Source: an uncultured Oscillospiraceae bacterium
GTDB lineage: Bacteria > Bacillota > Clostridia > Oscillospirales > Oscillospiraceae
Reading direction: 5' to 3'
DNA length: 48,529 bases
Assembly: GCA_900756575.1 (NCBI GenBank)
Contig: CAAEKQ010000071.1
Span: 1 to 48,529 of the forward strand
Positions 7,359-16,005 of this stretch are shown in pieces. Both the position numbers and the translations under genes were made by a program. How positions within the stretch are numbered: the stretch's first letter is position 1; each line of letters starts with the position of its first letter. The notes under the pieces were generated by a model. It saw nothing but the letters and a program-made list of their open reading frames with translations. It did not search any database and was not told the DNA's origin.

Positions 7359-8381
7359 ATGCTGCAACAGGAAAAGCGCCGTTATCTAGCGGCATTTGGA
7401 ATTCTGGGAGTGCTGCTTTTGGTGCTCCTGATACTGAATCTGCGAATCGGCAGCGTCAAGGTGCCCATGGACGAGCTATGGCCCATCCTCCGGGGGCACA
7501 GCCGGGAGAACACCGCCGGACAGATCATCTGGACCATCCGGATGCCCCGGATGATCGCAGCAGCGGTCTTGGGGGGCGCGCTGGCGGTGGCGGGATTCCT
7601 GCTGCAAACGTTCTTCTCCAACCCCATTGCGGGGCCGTTTGTCCTGGGCATTTCCTCCGGGGCCAAGCTCACGGTGGCCATTGCCATGATCCTCAGCCTG
7701 AAGGTGGGGCTGAACCTCTCCTCGGGGATGATGATTGTGGCGGCCTTTGTGGGCGCGGGGCTGTCCATGGGGCTGATTCTGACGATTTCCGGGAAGGTTG
7801 GGCGCATGAGCGTTTTGGTGGTCTGCGGCGTAATGATCGGCTATATCTGCTCGGCCATTACGGACTTTATGGTGACCTTTGCGGAGGATTCCAACATTGT
7901 AAACCTCCACAACTGGTCCCGGGGCAGCTTTTCCGGCACCAGCTGGGAGAATGTACGAACCATGGTGCCGGTGGTGCTGATTTCCATGCTGCTGAGCTTT
8001 CTACTGTCCAAGCCCATGGGGGCCTATCAGCTGGGGGAGAAGTACGCGGCAAGCCTGGGGGTGAACCTTCGGCGGCTGCGGCTGGCACTGATTTTTTTGT
8101 CCAGCATTTTGGCGGCAACGGTCACGGCGTTTGCGGGGCCCATCTCGTTTTTGGGCATCGCGGCGCCCCATTTGATCCGGCAGCTGCTGAAAACCGCAAA
8201 GCCCATTTTGATGATTCCCGCCTGCTTTCTGGGGGGCGCGGTGTTCTGCCTGCTCTGCGATTTGCTGGCACGGACGATGTTTTCCCCCACGGAGCTGAGT
8301 ATCAGTACAGTCACCGCAGTATTCGGTGCGCCGGTGGTGATCTTTATGATGCTGCACCGGCAGAAGGAGCGCTTTTCATGA
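7359..8381 (+). CDS. FecCD/BtuC-family ABC transporter permease
   Basis: A 340-residue membrane protein of the FecCD family with about 9-10 hydrophobic helices. Family signatures include TIRMPRMIAAAVLGGALAVAG, then LQTFFSNPIAGPFVLGISSGAK and the C-terminal GPISFLGIAAPHLIRQL loop, which contacts the ATPase. It would form a homodimeric channel for the ligand brought by the upstream binding protein. AGAAAGGACAGG precedes the ATG. The stop overlaps the start of the ATPase-CbiD fusion gene. Confidence 0.92.
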   Translation: MLQQEKRRYLAAFGILGVLLLVLLILNLRIGSVKVPMDELWPILRGHSRENTAGQIIWTIRMPRMIAAAVLGGALAVAGFLLQTFFSNPIAGPFVLGISSGAKLTVAIAMILSLKVGLNLSSGMMIVAAFVGAGLSMGLILTISGKVGRMSVLVVCGVMIGYICSAITDFMVTFAEDSNIVNLHNWSRGSFSGTSWENVRTMVPVVLISMLLSFLLSKPMGAYQLGEKYAASLGVNLRRLRLALIFLSSILAATVTAFAGPISFLGIAAPHLIRQLLKTAKPILMIPACFLGGAVFCLLCDLLARTMFSPTELSISTVTAVFGAPVVIFMMLHRQKERFS

Positions 8382-10291
8382 ACCAGGAACCCATGAGATT
8401 AGAGGCCCGGCAGCTTCGGGTGGGCTATCCCAAGAAGACCGTGGCGGCGAATGTGGAATTCACCGTGCATTCCGGCGAAATTCTGGCGCTGGTGGGGCCA
8501 AACGGCGCGGGAAAATCCACGCTGATGAAAAGCATCGCGGGACAATTGGCACTCCAGGGGGGCGCTGTGCTGCTGTCCGGGAAGAATATGACCCAGCTGA
8601 GCCCCAATGAAACCGCAAAGGAGCTTTCTCTGCTGCTCACCGGTCAGGCCATTCCGGAGCTGATGACCTGCCGGGAGGTGGTGGCGGCGGGCCGCTATCC
8701 CTATACCGGAAAAATGGGGATCCTCGGTTCGGAGGACTGGGCCAAGGTGGATGCGGCCATGGCGCGGCTCCATGCGGAGGAACTGGCCGAACGTCCCTTC
8801 GATGCCATCAGTGACGGCCAGCGGCAGAGAATTTTGCTGGCCCGGGCCCTGTGTCAGGAGCCCCGGGTGCTGGTATTGGATGAACCCACTGCATATCTCG
8901 ACATTCGCTATCAGCTTGAGCTGGTGGAAGCGCTCCGATCCCTGGCCCGGGAGGAGGGGCTGGCGGTGGTGGTGAGCCTCCATGAGCTGAATCTGGTGCG
9001 CCGGTGCGCGGATCGGGTGCTTTGCCTGAAAAACGGGCGGGTGGATCGGCTGGATACCACCAAGGCGATTTTCTCCGGGGACTATCTGGAGGAATTGTTT
9101 GACCTGCCCGCCGGAAGCCTGAAATCGACGGAACAGTCCGGATTTCAGCATTATATTCAGTCCGGGGGCAAGCAGCTGCGGTGCGGCTATACCACCGGTA
9201 CCTGTGCAGCTCTGGCGGCAGCGGGGGCGGCAAGACGGCTGCTCACCGGCGTTTGGCCCGAGACCGTCCGGCTGACCACGCCAAAGGGCTTGCCCGTGGA
9301 AGTGGGCTTGGAAGCCTGCAACGCATCGGAACACTCTGCCATCTGCGGCGTTCGCAAGGATGCCGGGGACGATGTGGACGCCACTGCGGGAATGCTGATT
9401 CTGGCGGAGGTGCAGTTTCGCAATAGCCCCGGCATCACCATCGACGGCGGAACCGGAATCGGCCGGGTGACCAAGCCCGGACTGGATCAGCCGGTGGGGG
9501 CGGCGGCGATCAATTCCGTGCCCCGGATGATGATTTTAGAGGCGGTAGGCTCCGTTTGCGCGGCGGCGGAATATCCCGGCGGACTTACCGTTACGATTTC
9601 CGCCCCGGATGGCGCGGAGGTTGCCAAGAAGACCTTCAACGCGGATTTGGGCATTCAGGGGGGCATCTCCATTTTGGGCACCTCCGGCATTGTGGAGCCC
9701 ATGAGCCAGCAAGCACTCATCGACACCATCACCCTGGAGCTGCGCCAGCGATTCGCCCAGGGCCACCGTCGGGTGATCCTGACCCCGGGCAACTACGGCA
9801 TGGATTTCCTCCAGGAGCAGGGCCTTGACCGGCTGGGGGTGCCGGTGGTGAAATGCTCCAACTTCATCGGGGATGCGCTGGATGCGGTGAAAAGCCTGGG
9901 CTATGAGCAGGTGCTTTTGGTGGGGCATATCGGCAAGCTGGTGAAGGTGGCGGGGGGCATTATGAACACCCACTCCAAAATGGCGGACTGCCGTCGGGAA
10001 TTGATGGCGGTACACTGCGCTCTGGTGGGCGGCAGCAGCGAGCTTTGCCGGGGGCTGATGGAATGCGCCACCACCGATGCCTGCATCGCCCTGCTTGCGC
10101 CGGAGCGGCTGGTGGAACCGGTGATGCAAAGCCTGATGAACGCCATGGAGCGGCAGCTCATCCGCCGGGTGGGGGACAGCTGCCAGATCGGCGCAGTGAT
10201 GTTCTCGAAGGAATATGGTCTGCTGGGCCGGACATCTCAGGCGGAACCCTTACAGGCCCAGTGGGAAAACGAAAAGGAGGCACAGCCATGA
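8378..10291 (+). CDS. cbiD: Fusion of a BtuD-like transporter ATPase and CbiD C1-methyltransferase
   Basis: One 637-residue frame holds two complete enzymes. Residues 1 to about 250 are an ABC ATPase of the FecE/BtuD type: Walker A GPNGAGKST (40-48), a signature that reads ISDGQ (144-148), Walker B VLVLDE (164-169) and switch His202. From about residue 257 it is CbiD (cobalt-precorrin-5B C1-methyltransferase), including RCGYTTGTCAA near 268-278 and GGTGIGRVTKPGL. No ATG, GTG or TTG codon lies in frame between TTG 9095 and the CbiD domain. An SD-like GGAGGAA at 9088-9094 has no usable start at the normal distance. So the second domain is probably made only as part of the fusion. It is coupled to the permease gene and to cbiF by ATGA overlaps. 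The ATPase half should serve the upstream permease. Confidence 0.9.
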   Translation: MNQEPMRLEARQLRVGYPKKTVAANVEFTVHSGEILALVGPNGAGKSTLMKSIAGQLALQGGAVLLSGKNMTQLSPNETAKELSLLLTGQAIPELMTCREVVAAGRYPYTGKMGILGSEDWAKVDAAMARLHAEELAERPFDAISDGQRQRILLARALCQEPRVLVLDEPTAYLDIRYQLELVEALRSLAREEGLAVVVSLHELNLVRRCADRVLCLKNGRVDRLDTTKAIFSGDYLEELFDLPAGSLKSTEQSGFQHYIQSGGKQLRCGYTTGTCAALAAAGAARRLLTGVWPETVRLTTPKGLPVEVGLEACNASEHSAICGVRKDAGDDVDATAGMLILAEVQFRNSPGITIDGGTGIGRVTKPGLDQPVGAAAINSVPRMMILEAVGSVCAAAEYPGGLTVTISAPDGAEVAKKTFNADLGIQGGISILGTSGIVEPMSQQALIDTITLELRQRFAQGHRRVILTPGNYGMDFLQEQGLDRLGVPVVKCSNFIGDALDAVKSLGYEQVLLVGHIGKLVKVAGGIMNTHSKMADCRRELMAVHCALVGGSSELCRGLMECATTDACIALLAPERLVEPVMQSLMNAMERQLIRRVGDSCQIGAVMFSKEYGLLGRTSQAEPLQAQWENEKEAQP

Positions 10292-11043
10292 TACATTTTG
10301 TGGGCGCGGGGCCCGGTGCGCCGGATCTCATTACTCTGCGGGGAGCGGAACTGCTGAAACAGGCGGATGTGGTGATCTATGCGGGCAGTCTGGTGAATCC
10401 GGTGCTGCTGGGGCTGTGCCGGGAGGACTGCCGGATCTATAACAGCGCAGAAATGACCCTGGAGCAGGTGTTCGAAGCCTTTCAGGCGGCGCAGCGGGAC
10501 GGGAAACGCACCGTTCGCCTCCACACCGGAGACCCCAGCATTTACGGCGCCATCCGGGAGCAGATGGATTTACTGCGGGCGGCGGACATCCCCTTCGACG
10601 TGACCCCCGGGGTCTCCAGCTTTTGCGGGGCAGCGGCGGCCATCCCTGCGGAGTACACCCTTCCGGGTATCAGCCAGACCGTGATCTTGACCCGAATGGC
10701 GGGCCGAACGCCGGTTCCTCAGGGCCACGGCATTGCCGAGCTTGCCCGGCACGGCGCGGCTATGGTGATTTTTCTGTCTGCCGGAATGCTGCCAAAATTG
10801 CAGGAAGAACTGCTGAGGGGCGCTTACACCGCCGAAACTCCCGCCGCGCTGGTCTATAAGGCCACCTGGCCCGAGGAAAAGGTGGTGCATACGCCCCTGG
10901 GCAAGCTGGCGGAAGCGGGGAAAATAAGCGGCATCTCCAAAACGGCGCTGGTGCTGGTGGGAGATTTCCTGGGCGGCACCTATGACCGAAGCCGGCTCTA
11001 CGATCCATCCTTCACCACGGAATTCCGGGAGGCCACGGTATGA
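10288..11043 (+). CDS. cbiF: Cobalt-precorrin-4 C11-methyltransferase CbiF (CobM)
   Basis: It transfers a methyl group from SAM to C11 of cobalt-precorrin-4 in the cytosol. The 251-residue length is typical. The N-terminal tetrapyrrole-methylase motif FVGAGPGAPDL (4-14) and the SAM-loop motif HTGDPSIYG (79-87) are present, followed by VTPGVSSFCGAAAAI. A very strong AAAAGGAGG site precedes the ATG, which overlaps the CbiD stop. The product goes to CbiG, encoded next. Confidence 0.95.
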   Translation: MIHFVGAGPGAPDLITLRGAELLKQADVVIYAGSLVNPVLLGLCREDCRIYNSAEMTLEQVFEAFQAAQRDGKRTVRLHTGDPSIYGAIREQMDLLRAADIPFDVTPGVSSFCGAAAAIPAEYTLPGISQTVILTRMAGRTPVPQGHGIAELARHGAAMVIFLSAGMLPKLQEELLRGAYTAETPAALVYKATWPEEKVVHTPLGKLAEAGKISGISKTALVLVGDFLGGTYDRSRLYDPSFTTEFREATV

Positions 11044-12035
11044 TCATCCGGCTCATTTCCTTTACGGATCGGGGAGCGCGGCTGGCAAATCGCTTGGCGG
11101 AGGGGCTAAGCGGAACGACCATGCGCTGCGGACAGCCACTGTCTCTGGATGACTGGACGAAGGAGGGCTTTTCGGCGGCGGATGCGCTGATTTTCGTCGG
11201 TGCAGCGGGCATTGCCGTCCGTGCCATTGCCCCCTATGTCAGGTCCAAGCTCCACGATCCGGCGGTGGTGGTGGTGGACGAAACCGGAGCCTTTGCCGTC
11301 TCCCTGCTCAGCGGACATCTGGGCGGGGCCAATGACGTAACGCGGCGGGTGGCGAGGCTGTGCGGGGCCGTTCCTGTAATCACCACGGCAACGGATTGTA
11401 GCGGCGTGTTCTCCGTGGACAGCTGGGCGAGAATGCAGGGATGCACGGTGGAAAATCCCCGGCGCATCAAGGAAATTTCGGCCCGGCTGTTATCCGGCGG
11501 AACCGTTCAAATTGCCAGTGATTGGCCCATTGCCGGTGCGGTTCCCGATGGGGTGGAGCTGACCGATATGCAGGATTATGATGTGCATTTGACCCTGACG
11601 AAAACCGCAGAATCGGCACTGCGCATCATCCCTAAAATCGCGGTGCTGGGCGTCGGCTGCAAGCTGGGCACCCCGCAATCGGCCATCGAACAGGCATTTT
11701 CGGAGCTTTGCGAACAGGAAAATCTATGCCCGGAAGCATTTGGTCTGGTGTGCAGCATCGACCGAAAGGCGGAGGAACCGGGGCTGCTGGCATTCTGTAA
11801 GGCTCATGATCTACCCTTTGTGACCTTTTCCGCCGAACAGCTGGGGCAGGTGAAAGGGGAGTTCTCCGGGTCTCCCTTTGTACGGGAAATCACCGGAGTG
11901 GACAACGTGTGCGAGCGGAGTGCGGTACTGGGCAGCGGCGGCACATTATTCGTGAAAAAACGTGCGGGAAACGGCGTGACCATGGCGGCGGCGTCAAGAC
12001 CCTTTCATCCGGACTGGAGGTGGCGGGATGAATAA
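11040..12035 (+). CDS. cbiG: Cobalt-precorrin-5A hydrolase CbiG
   Basis: CbiG opens the delta-lactone of cobalt-precorrin-5A and releases acetaldehyde, the ring-contraction step specific to the anaerobic route. The 331-residue protein has the N-terminal CbiG domain (about 45-125) with VGAAGIAVRAIAPYV and LLSGHLGGAND (89-99). The C-terminal domain (about 205-325) contains GVGCKLGTP and ends VKKRAGNGVTMAAA. The start overlaps the cbiF stop as ATGA, and its own end overlaps cbiH by 8 bases. Confidence 0.94.
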   Translation: MIIRLISFTDRGARLANRLAEGLSGTTMRCGQPLSLDDWTKEGFSAADALIFVGAAGIAVRAIAPYVRSKLHDPAVVVVDETGAFAVSLLSGHLGGANDVTRRVARLCGAVPVITTATDCSGVFSVDSWARMQGCTVENPRRIKEISARLLSGGTVQIASDWPIAGAVPDGVELTDMQDYDVHLTLTKTAESALRIIPKIAVLGVGCKLGTPQSAIEQAFSELCEQENLCPEAFGLVCSIDRKAEEPGLLAFCKAHDLPFVTFSAEQLGQVKGEFSGSPFVREITGVDNVCERSAVLGSGGTLFVKKRAGNGVTMAAASRPFHPDWRWRDE

Positions 12036-12753
12036 GCTCTTTTTGGTGGGCATCGGCCCCGGTAGCGCGGACGGCATGACCCAGGCGGCAAAGGCGGCGC
12101 TGGAGCAGTCCGAGGTGCTCTGCGGCTATACGGTGTATCTGGATTTGGTGCGGCAGCAGTACCCGGACAAGGAGACCTACACCACCCCCATGACCCGGGA
12201 ATTGGAGCGCTGTAGGTGGGCCATTGACCGGGCAGCCGAGGGGAAGACCGTGGCCATGCTCTGCTCCGGGGATGCCGGGGTGTATGGCATGGCGGGGCCG
12301 GTTTTGGAGCTGGCCGAGGGAAAGGACATTGAAATCGAAGTGGTGCCCGGGGTCACGGCGGCCCTCAGCGGTGCGGCGATTCTCGGGGCCCCGCTGATGC
12401 ACGATTTCTGCGTAATCTCCCTGTCGGATCTGCTGACCCCGTGGGAGGTCATCGAACGTCGGCTCCGCTGTGCGGCGGCGGGAGATTTCTCCATTGCACT
12501 GTACAATCCCCGGTCGAAAAAGCGCCCGGACCATCTGCGCCGGGCCTGCGAGATTTTATTGGAGGAAAAAAGCCCGGATACCGTCTGCGGCTGGGTGAAA
12601 AACATCGGAAGACCCGGGCAGTGCCATGGTCTTGCCACCCTGAAAGACCTGGGCGGTCTGGAGTTGGATATGTTCACTACCGTGTTCATCGGCGCATCCT
12701 CCACCAAAAACGTGAACGGGCGGATGGTCACGCCCCGGGGGTACCGGACATGA
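12028..12753 (+). CDS. cbiH: Cobalt-factor III C17-methyltransferase CbiH (CobJ)
   Basis: A 241-residue SAM-dependent methylase acting at C17, coupled to ring contraction. Motifs: GIGPGS (8-13), SGDAGVYGMAG (80-90), VVPGVTA (105-111), the CobJ/CbiH-specific HDFCVISLSDLLTPW (125-139) and ALYNPRSKKRPDHL (157-170). The length is that of a plain CbiH with no extra Fe-S domain. It starts inside the end of cbiG (8-base overlap) and ends in an ATGA overlap with cbiJ. Confidence 0.95.
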   Translation: MNKLFLVGIGPGSADGMTQAAKAALEQSEVLCGYTVYLDLVRQQYPDKETYTTPMTRELERCRWAIDRAAEGKTVAMLCSGDAGVYGMAGPVLELAEGKDIEIEVVPGVTAALSGAAILGAPLMHDFCVISLSDLLTPWEVIERRLRCAAAGDFSIALYNPRSKKRPDHLRRACEILLEEKSPDTVCGWVKNIGRPGQCHGLATLKDLGGLELDMFTTVFIGASSTKNVNGRMVTPRGYRT

Positions 12754-13478
12754 ATCTGCTGATTTTTGGCGGCACCACCGAAGGACGAGTTCTGGCGGAA
12801 ACGCTGGTAAATCAGGGCCATCGGGTGACGGTCAGTGTGGCAACTTCTTTGGGCGCCGAGGAGCTGGGCGGTATTCCCTGCACGATCTGGGAAGGCCGGC
12901 TGGAGGAAGCGGCCATGGAAGATCGGGTGCGGGATTTTGAGCTGGTGATCGACGCCACCCACCCCTATGCAGAGGAGGTGTCCCGGCATATCCGGAAGGC
13001 CTGCACCAAAACGGGCGTTCCCCTGCGCCGGGTATTGCGGGAGGCATCCCGGGAGGAAGACTGCATCCGGGTGGACAGCTGTAAGGCGGCGGCGGAATAC
13101 CTGTGTGGCCGCCCCGGAAATGTGCTGATTGCCACCGGCTCCAAGGCCCTTAGGGATTACAGCTGTCTGGCCCCGGAACGGATGTATCCCCGGGTACTGC
13201 CCACCCATGAGGCCCTGAATATCTGCGAGGAAATGGGGATTCCCCACCGGAATATCCTGGCGCTTCAGGGGCCGTTTACGCTGGCCATGAACGCCGCCAT
13301 GCTGGAGCAATATCATATTTCCTATCTGGTCACAAAGGACGGCGGAACAGTCGGCGGCTTTACGGAAAAGCAGCAGGCCGCCCAGCAGACCGGGACACAG
13401 CTTATCTTAGTGGGACGGCCCCCGGACAGCGGAGAATCCATGGAGCAGCTGCTGCGGGAATTGGAGGAATGGGCATGA
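12750..13478 (+). CDS. cbiJ: Cobalt-precorrin-6A reductase CbiJ (CobK)
   Basis: It reduces cobalt-precorrin-6A with NAD(P)H. The 242-residue protein starts at the ATGA overlap with cbiH. It shows the nucleotide-binding GGTTEGR (7-13), the family motif DATHPYA (68-74), a central LALQGPF and the C-terminal TKDGGTVGGFTEK. The length is normal. It is followed by an ATGA overlap with cbiET. Confidence 0.94.
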   Translation: MNLLIFGGTTEGRVLAETLVNQGHRVTVSVATSLGAEELGGIPCTIWEGRLEEAAMEDRVRDFELVIDATHPYAEEVSRHIRKACTKTGVPLRRVLREASREEDCIRVDSCKAAAEYLCGRPGNVLIATGSKALRDYSCLAPERMYPRVLPTHEALNICEEMGIPHRNILALQGPFTLAMNAAMLEQYHISYLVTKDGGTVGGFTEKQQAAQQTGTQLILVGRPPDSGESMEQLLRELEEWA

Positions 13479-14656
13479 AATGTACACTCATCGGCATGGG
13501 CTGCGGGCCAGGACAGCTGACGGCGGAGGCATACGCTGCCATCCGGGACGCACAGCTGATTTTGGGCGCACGGCGGCTGCTGCATCTATTGCCGGAGACC
13601 GATGCCAAGACCATTGCGGAATATCGCCCCCGGGAAATCGCGGCGGAGATTCAGGCCCATTCCGTGGAGAACTGCTGCGTGCTCTACTCCGGGGACAGCG
13701 GCTTTTATTCCGGCGCGGCGGGATTGCTGCCCCTGCTGGAGGGCATGGAGGTACGGGTGCTGCCCGGAATCTCCAGCTTGCAGGCATTTTCGGCGCGGCT
13801 GGGGGAGCATTGGCAGGACTGGAACCTCTGCTCGGCCCATGGGGTGGCCTGTGATCCCATCCGGGCGGTGATGCAGGGGAAAAAGACGTTTTTCCTCACC
13901 TCGGGCGCGGATGCACCGGGGAAGCTCTGCAAAGAATTGACGGAAGCGGGACTGGGCCAGCTCAAGGTCTGCGTAGGGGAAAATCTCGGCAGCGACCAGT
14001 CAAACCTCTGGCGGGGAACTGCGAAAGAATGCGCCGAACAAACATTCGCCCCGCTGAACGTGATGCTGGCAGAGGCGGCACCTCAATATCCCAGACGAAC
14101 CCCGGGCCTTCCCGATGAGGAATTCCTGCGGGACAAGGTACCCATGACCAAGCAGGAGGTGCGCGCGGCGATTCTGGCAAAGCTGGCGGTATCGCCGGAG
14201 GACACTTGCTGGGACATTGGCGCGGGTACCGGCAGCGTCAGCGCGGAACTTTCCTTATATGCCAAAAGCGTCTGGGCGGTGGAGCGGAAGCCCGAAGCGG
14301 TGGAGCTTATCCACAAAAACCGGGAGAAATTCTGCGCCTGGAACCTTCATGTGATAGCGGGCACTGCGCCGGAAGCACTGGATCATCTTCCAAAGCCGGA
14401 TGCCGTATTCATCGGCGGCAGCAGCGGGAAACTGGATGAAATTATCCATGCGGCGGTGCAGGCCAATCCGGAAGTCAAGCTCTGCGTCAGCGCCATTGCA
14501 CTGGAAACCTTGCAGCAGGCGATTTCGGCCCTGGAGCAACTGGGCTATGGGCCGGAAGTGACCCAAATCGCGGTCAGCCGGACAAAAGCCGCCGGAAATC
14601 TGCACCTGCTCATGGCGCAGAACCCGGTGTTCCTGATTACGGGGGAAAGAGCATGA
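13475..14656 (+). CDS. cbiET: CbiE-CbiT fusion: cobalt-precorrin-7 C5- and -6B C15-methyltransferase
   Basis: A bifunctional 393-residue protein equivalent to CobL. Residues 1 to about 200 are CbiE, with GMGCGPG (7-13) and YSGDSGFYSGA (C5 methylation). Residues about 215-393 are CbiT, with FLRDKVPMTKQEVR and the SAM-binding DIGAGTGS (247-254), for C15 methylation and decarboxylation of the C12 acetate. The start at 13475 is preferred over the ATG at 13469 because GGAGG (13463-13467) is 7 bases upstream of 13475 and only 1 from the other. This CbiE-CbiT fusion is common in Firmicutes. Confidence 0.95.
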   Translation: MKCTLIGMGCGPGQLTAEAYAAIRDAQLILGARRLLHLLPETDAKTIAEYRPREIAAEIQAHSVENCCVLYSGDSGFYSGAAGLLPLLEGMEVRVLPGISSLQAFSARLGEHWQDWNLCSAHGVACDPIRAVMQGKKTFFLTSGADAPGKLCKELTEAGLGQLKVCVGENLGSDQSNLWRGTAKECAEQTFAPLNVMLAEAAPQYPRRTPGLPDEEFLRDKVPMTKQEVRAAILAKLAVSPEDTCWDIGAGTGSVSAELSLYAKSVWAVERKPEAVELIHKNREKFCAWNLHVIAGTAPEALDHLPKPDAVFIGGSSGKLDEIIHAAVQANPEVKLCVSAIALETLQQAISALEQLGYGPEVTQIAVSRTKAAGNLHLLMAQNPVFLITGERA

Positions 14657-16005
14657 AGCGCGTGATGATTGCCGCCATGCACAGCGGCGGCGGAAAAACC
14701 GTGATGACCTGCGGGCTGATGCGGGCGTTTTCCCGCCGGGGGATGACCGTAGAGGGCTTTAAGTGCGGCCCGGATTATATTGACCCCATGTTCCACCGGC
14801 GGGTGTTGGGCGTTCCCAGCCGCAATTTGGACCTCTACCTGCAGGGAAAATCCGGTGTGGAGCGCACTCTTAAAAAGCAGCGGGGCGAATTGGCGATCCT
14901 CGAGGGGGCTATGGGCTTTTACGACGGGCTGAACGGTACGACGGAGGCCAGCGCGTGGGCCGTGGCGGACGGGGAAAATATCCCGGTGATTTTGGTGGTG
15001 CGCCCCGGCGGATGCAGTATTACGCTGGCGGCGCAGATTCGGGGGCTGATGGAATTTCGACAGCCCAGCCACATTGCGGGCCTTTTGCTGACGGACTGTA
15101 AGCCCATGCTGTTTGCCCATCTCCGGCCCATTTTGGAGCGGGAAACGGGTCTGCCGGTGCTGGGCTATTTGCCGCCCATGGAGGAGGCAAGCATCCCCTC
15201 CCGGCATTTGGGACTGGTGACGGCGGCGGAAATTGAGCATCTTTCGGCGCGGTTTGACGCCATTGCGGCGGAGCTGGAGCAGCACGTGGACTTGTCGGCA
15301 CTGCTTCAGTTGTCGGCGGATGTTCCGTGCCATGAACCGACGGAAAAAAAGAAGGACGTTCCGGCCCGGTGCCGCATTGCCGTTGCCATGGATCAGGCGT
15401 TTTCCTTCTACTATCAGGACAATTTGGACGAATTGGTGGCCGCCGGGGCGGAGCTGCGTTATTTCAGCCCCCTAAATGACCGGGTTTTGCCGGAAGCGGA
15501 CGGTCTGTATTTGGGCGGCGGCTATCCGGAATTGCACCTTTCCCGGCTGTCACAAAACGAGACCATGCGGGAAAGCATCCGGCGCGCGATAGAAAATGGA
15601 ATGCCAACTGTGGCGGAGTGCGGCGGCTTTCTCTATCTCCAATCGGCGCTGAAAGACGAAAACGGGACGTTGTGGCCTATGGTGGGAGCGCTGGGCGGCA
15701 CCGGCTATGGTACCGACCGGCTCCAGCGGTTTGGCTATCTGACCCTCACCGGGGCGCGGGATTCGCTGCTGCTCAGGGCCGGGGAAGCCGTTCCCGCCCA
15801 CGAGTTCCACTACTGGGACTGCACGGACTGCGGCGCGGACATGACGGCCGGTAAGGCAAACGGAAGAACCTGGCCCTGCGGATTTGCGGGGGAAAGTCTC
15901 TATGCCGCGTTCCCACACTTCCATTGGGGCGGAGAAATCCCCATGGCGGCGCGGTTTGTCCAGGCGGCGGAAGTATATCGGGAGGAAAAGCAGCATGGAG
16001 CTTGA
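14653..16005 (+). CDS. cbiA: Cobyrinate a,c-diamide synthase CbiA
   Basis: It amidates the a and c side chains of cobyrinate using ATP and glutamine. The 450-residue protein has an N-terminal dethiobiotin-synthase-like ATPase with AAMHSGGGKT (7-16) and FKCGPDYIDPMFH. A C-terminal glutaminase domain has LYLGGGYPELH, the nucleophile Cys323 (VAECGGFLYL) and HEFHYW. The start overlaps the cbiET stop (ATGA), and the gene end overlaps cobT by 11 bases. The ring and side-chain enzymes therefore continue directly into the nucleotide-loop genes. Confidence 0.95.
   Translation: MKRVMIAAMHSGGGKTVMTCGLMRAFSRRGMTVEGFKCGPDYIDPMFHRRVLGVPSRNLDLYLQGKSGVERTLKKQRGELAILEGAMGFYDGLNGTTEASAWAVADGENIPVILVVRPGGCSITLAAQIRGLMEFRQPSHIAGLLLTDCKPMLFAHLRPILERETGLPVLGYLPPMEEASIPSRHLGLVTAAEIEHLSARFDAIAAELEQHVDLSALLQLSADVPCHEPTEKKKDVPARCRIAVAMDQAFSFYYQDNLDELVAAGAELRYFSPLNDRVLPEADGLYLGGGYPELHLSRLSQNETMRESIRRAIENGMPTVAECGGFLYLQSALKDENGTLWPMVGALGGTGYGTDRLQRFGYLTLTGARDSLLLRAGEAVPAHEFHYWDCTDCGADMTAGKANGRTWPCGFAGESLYAAFPHFHWGGEIPMAARFVQAAEVYREEKQHGA

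Noticed and set aside
7478..8377. An ATPase-CbiD start far upstream, inside the permease gene
   Set aside because: The frame is open there by chance; the ATGA overlap and AAGGAG site place the true start at 8378.
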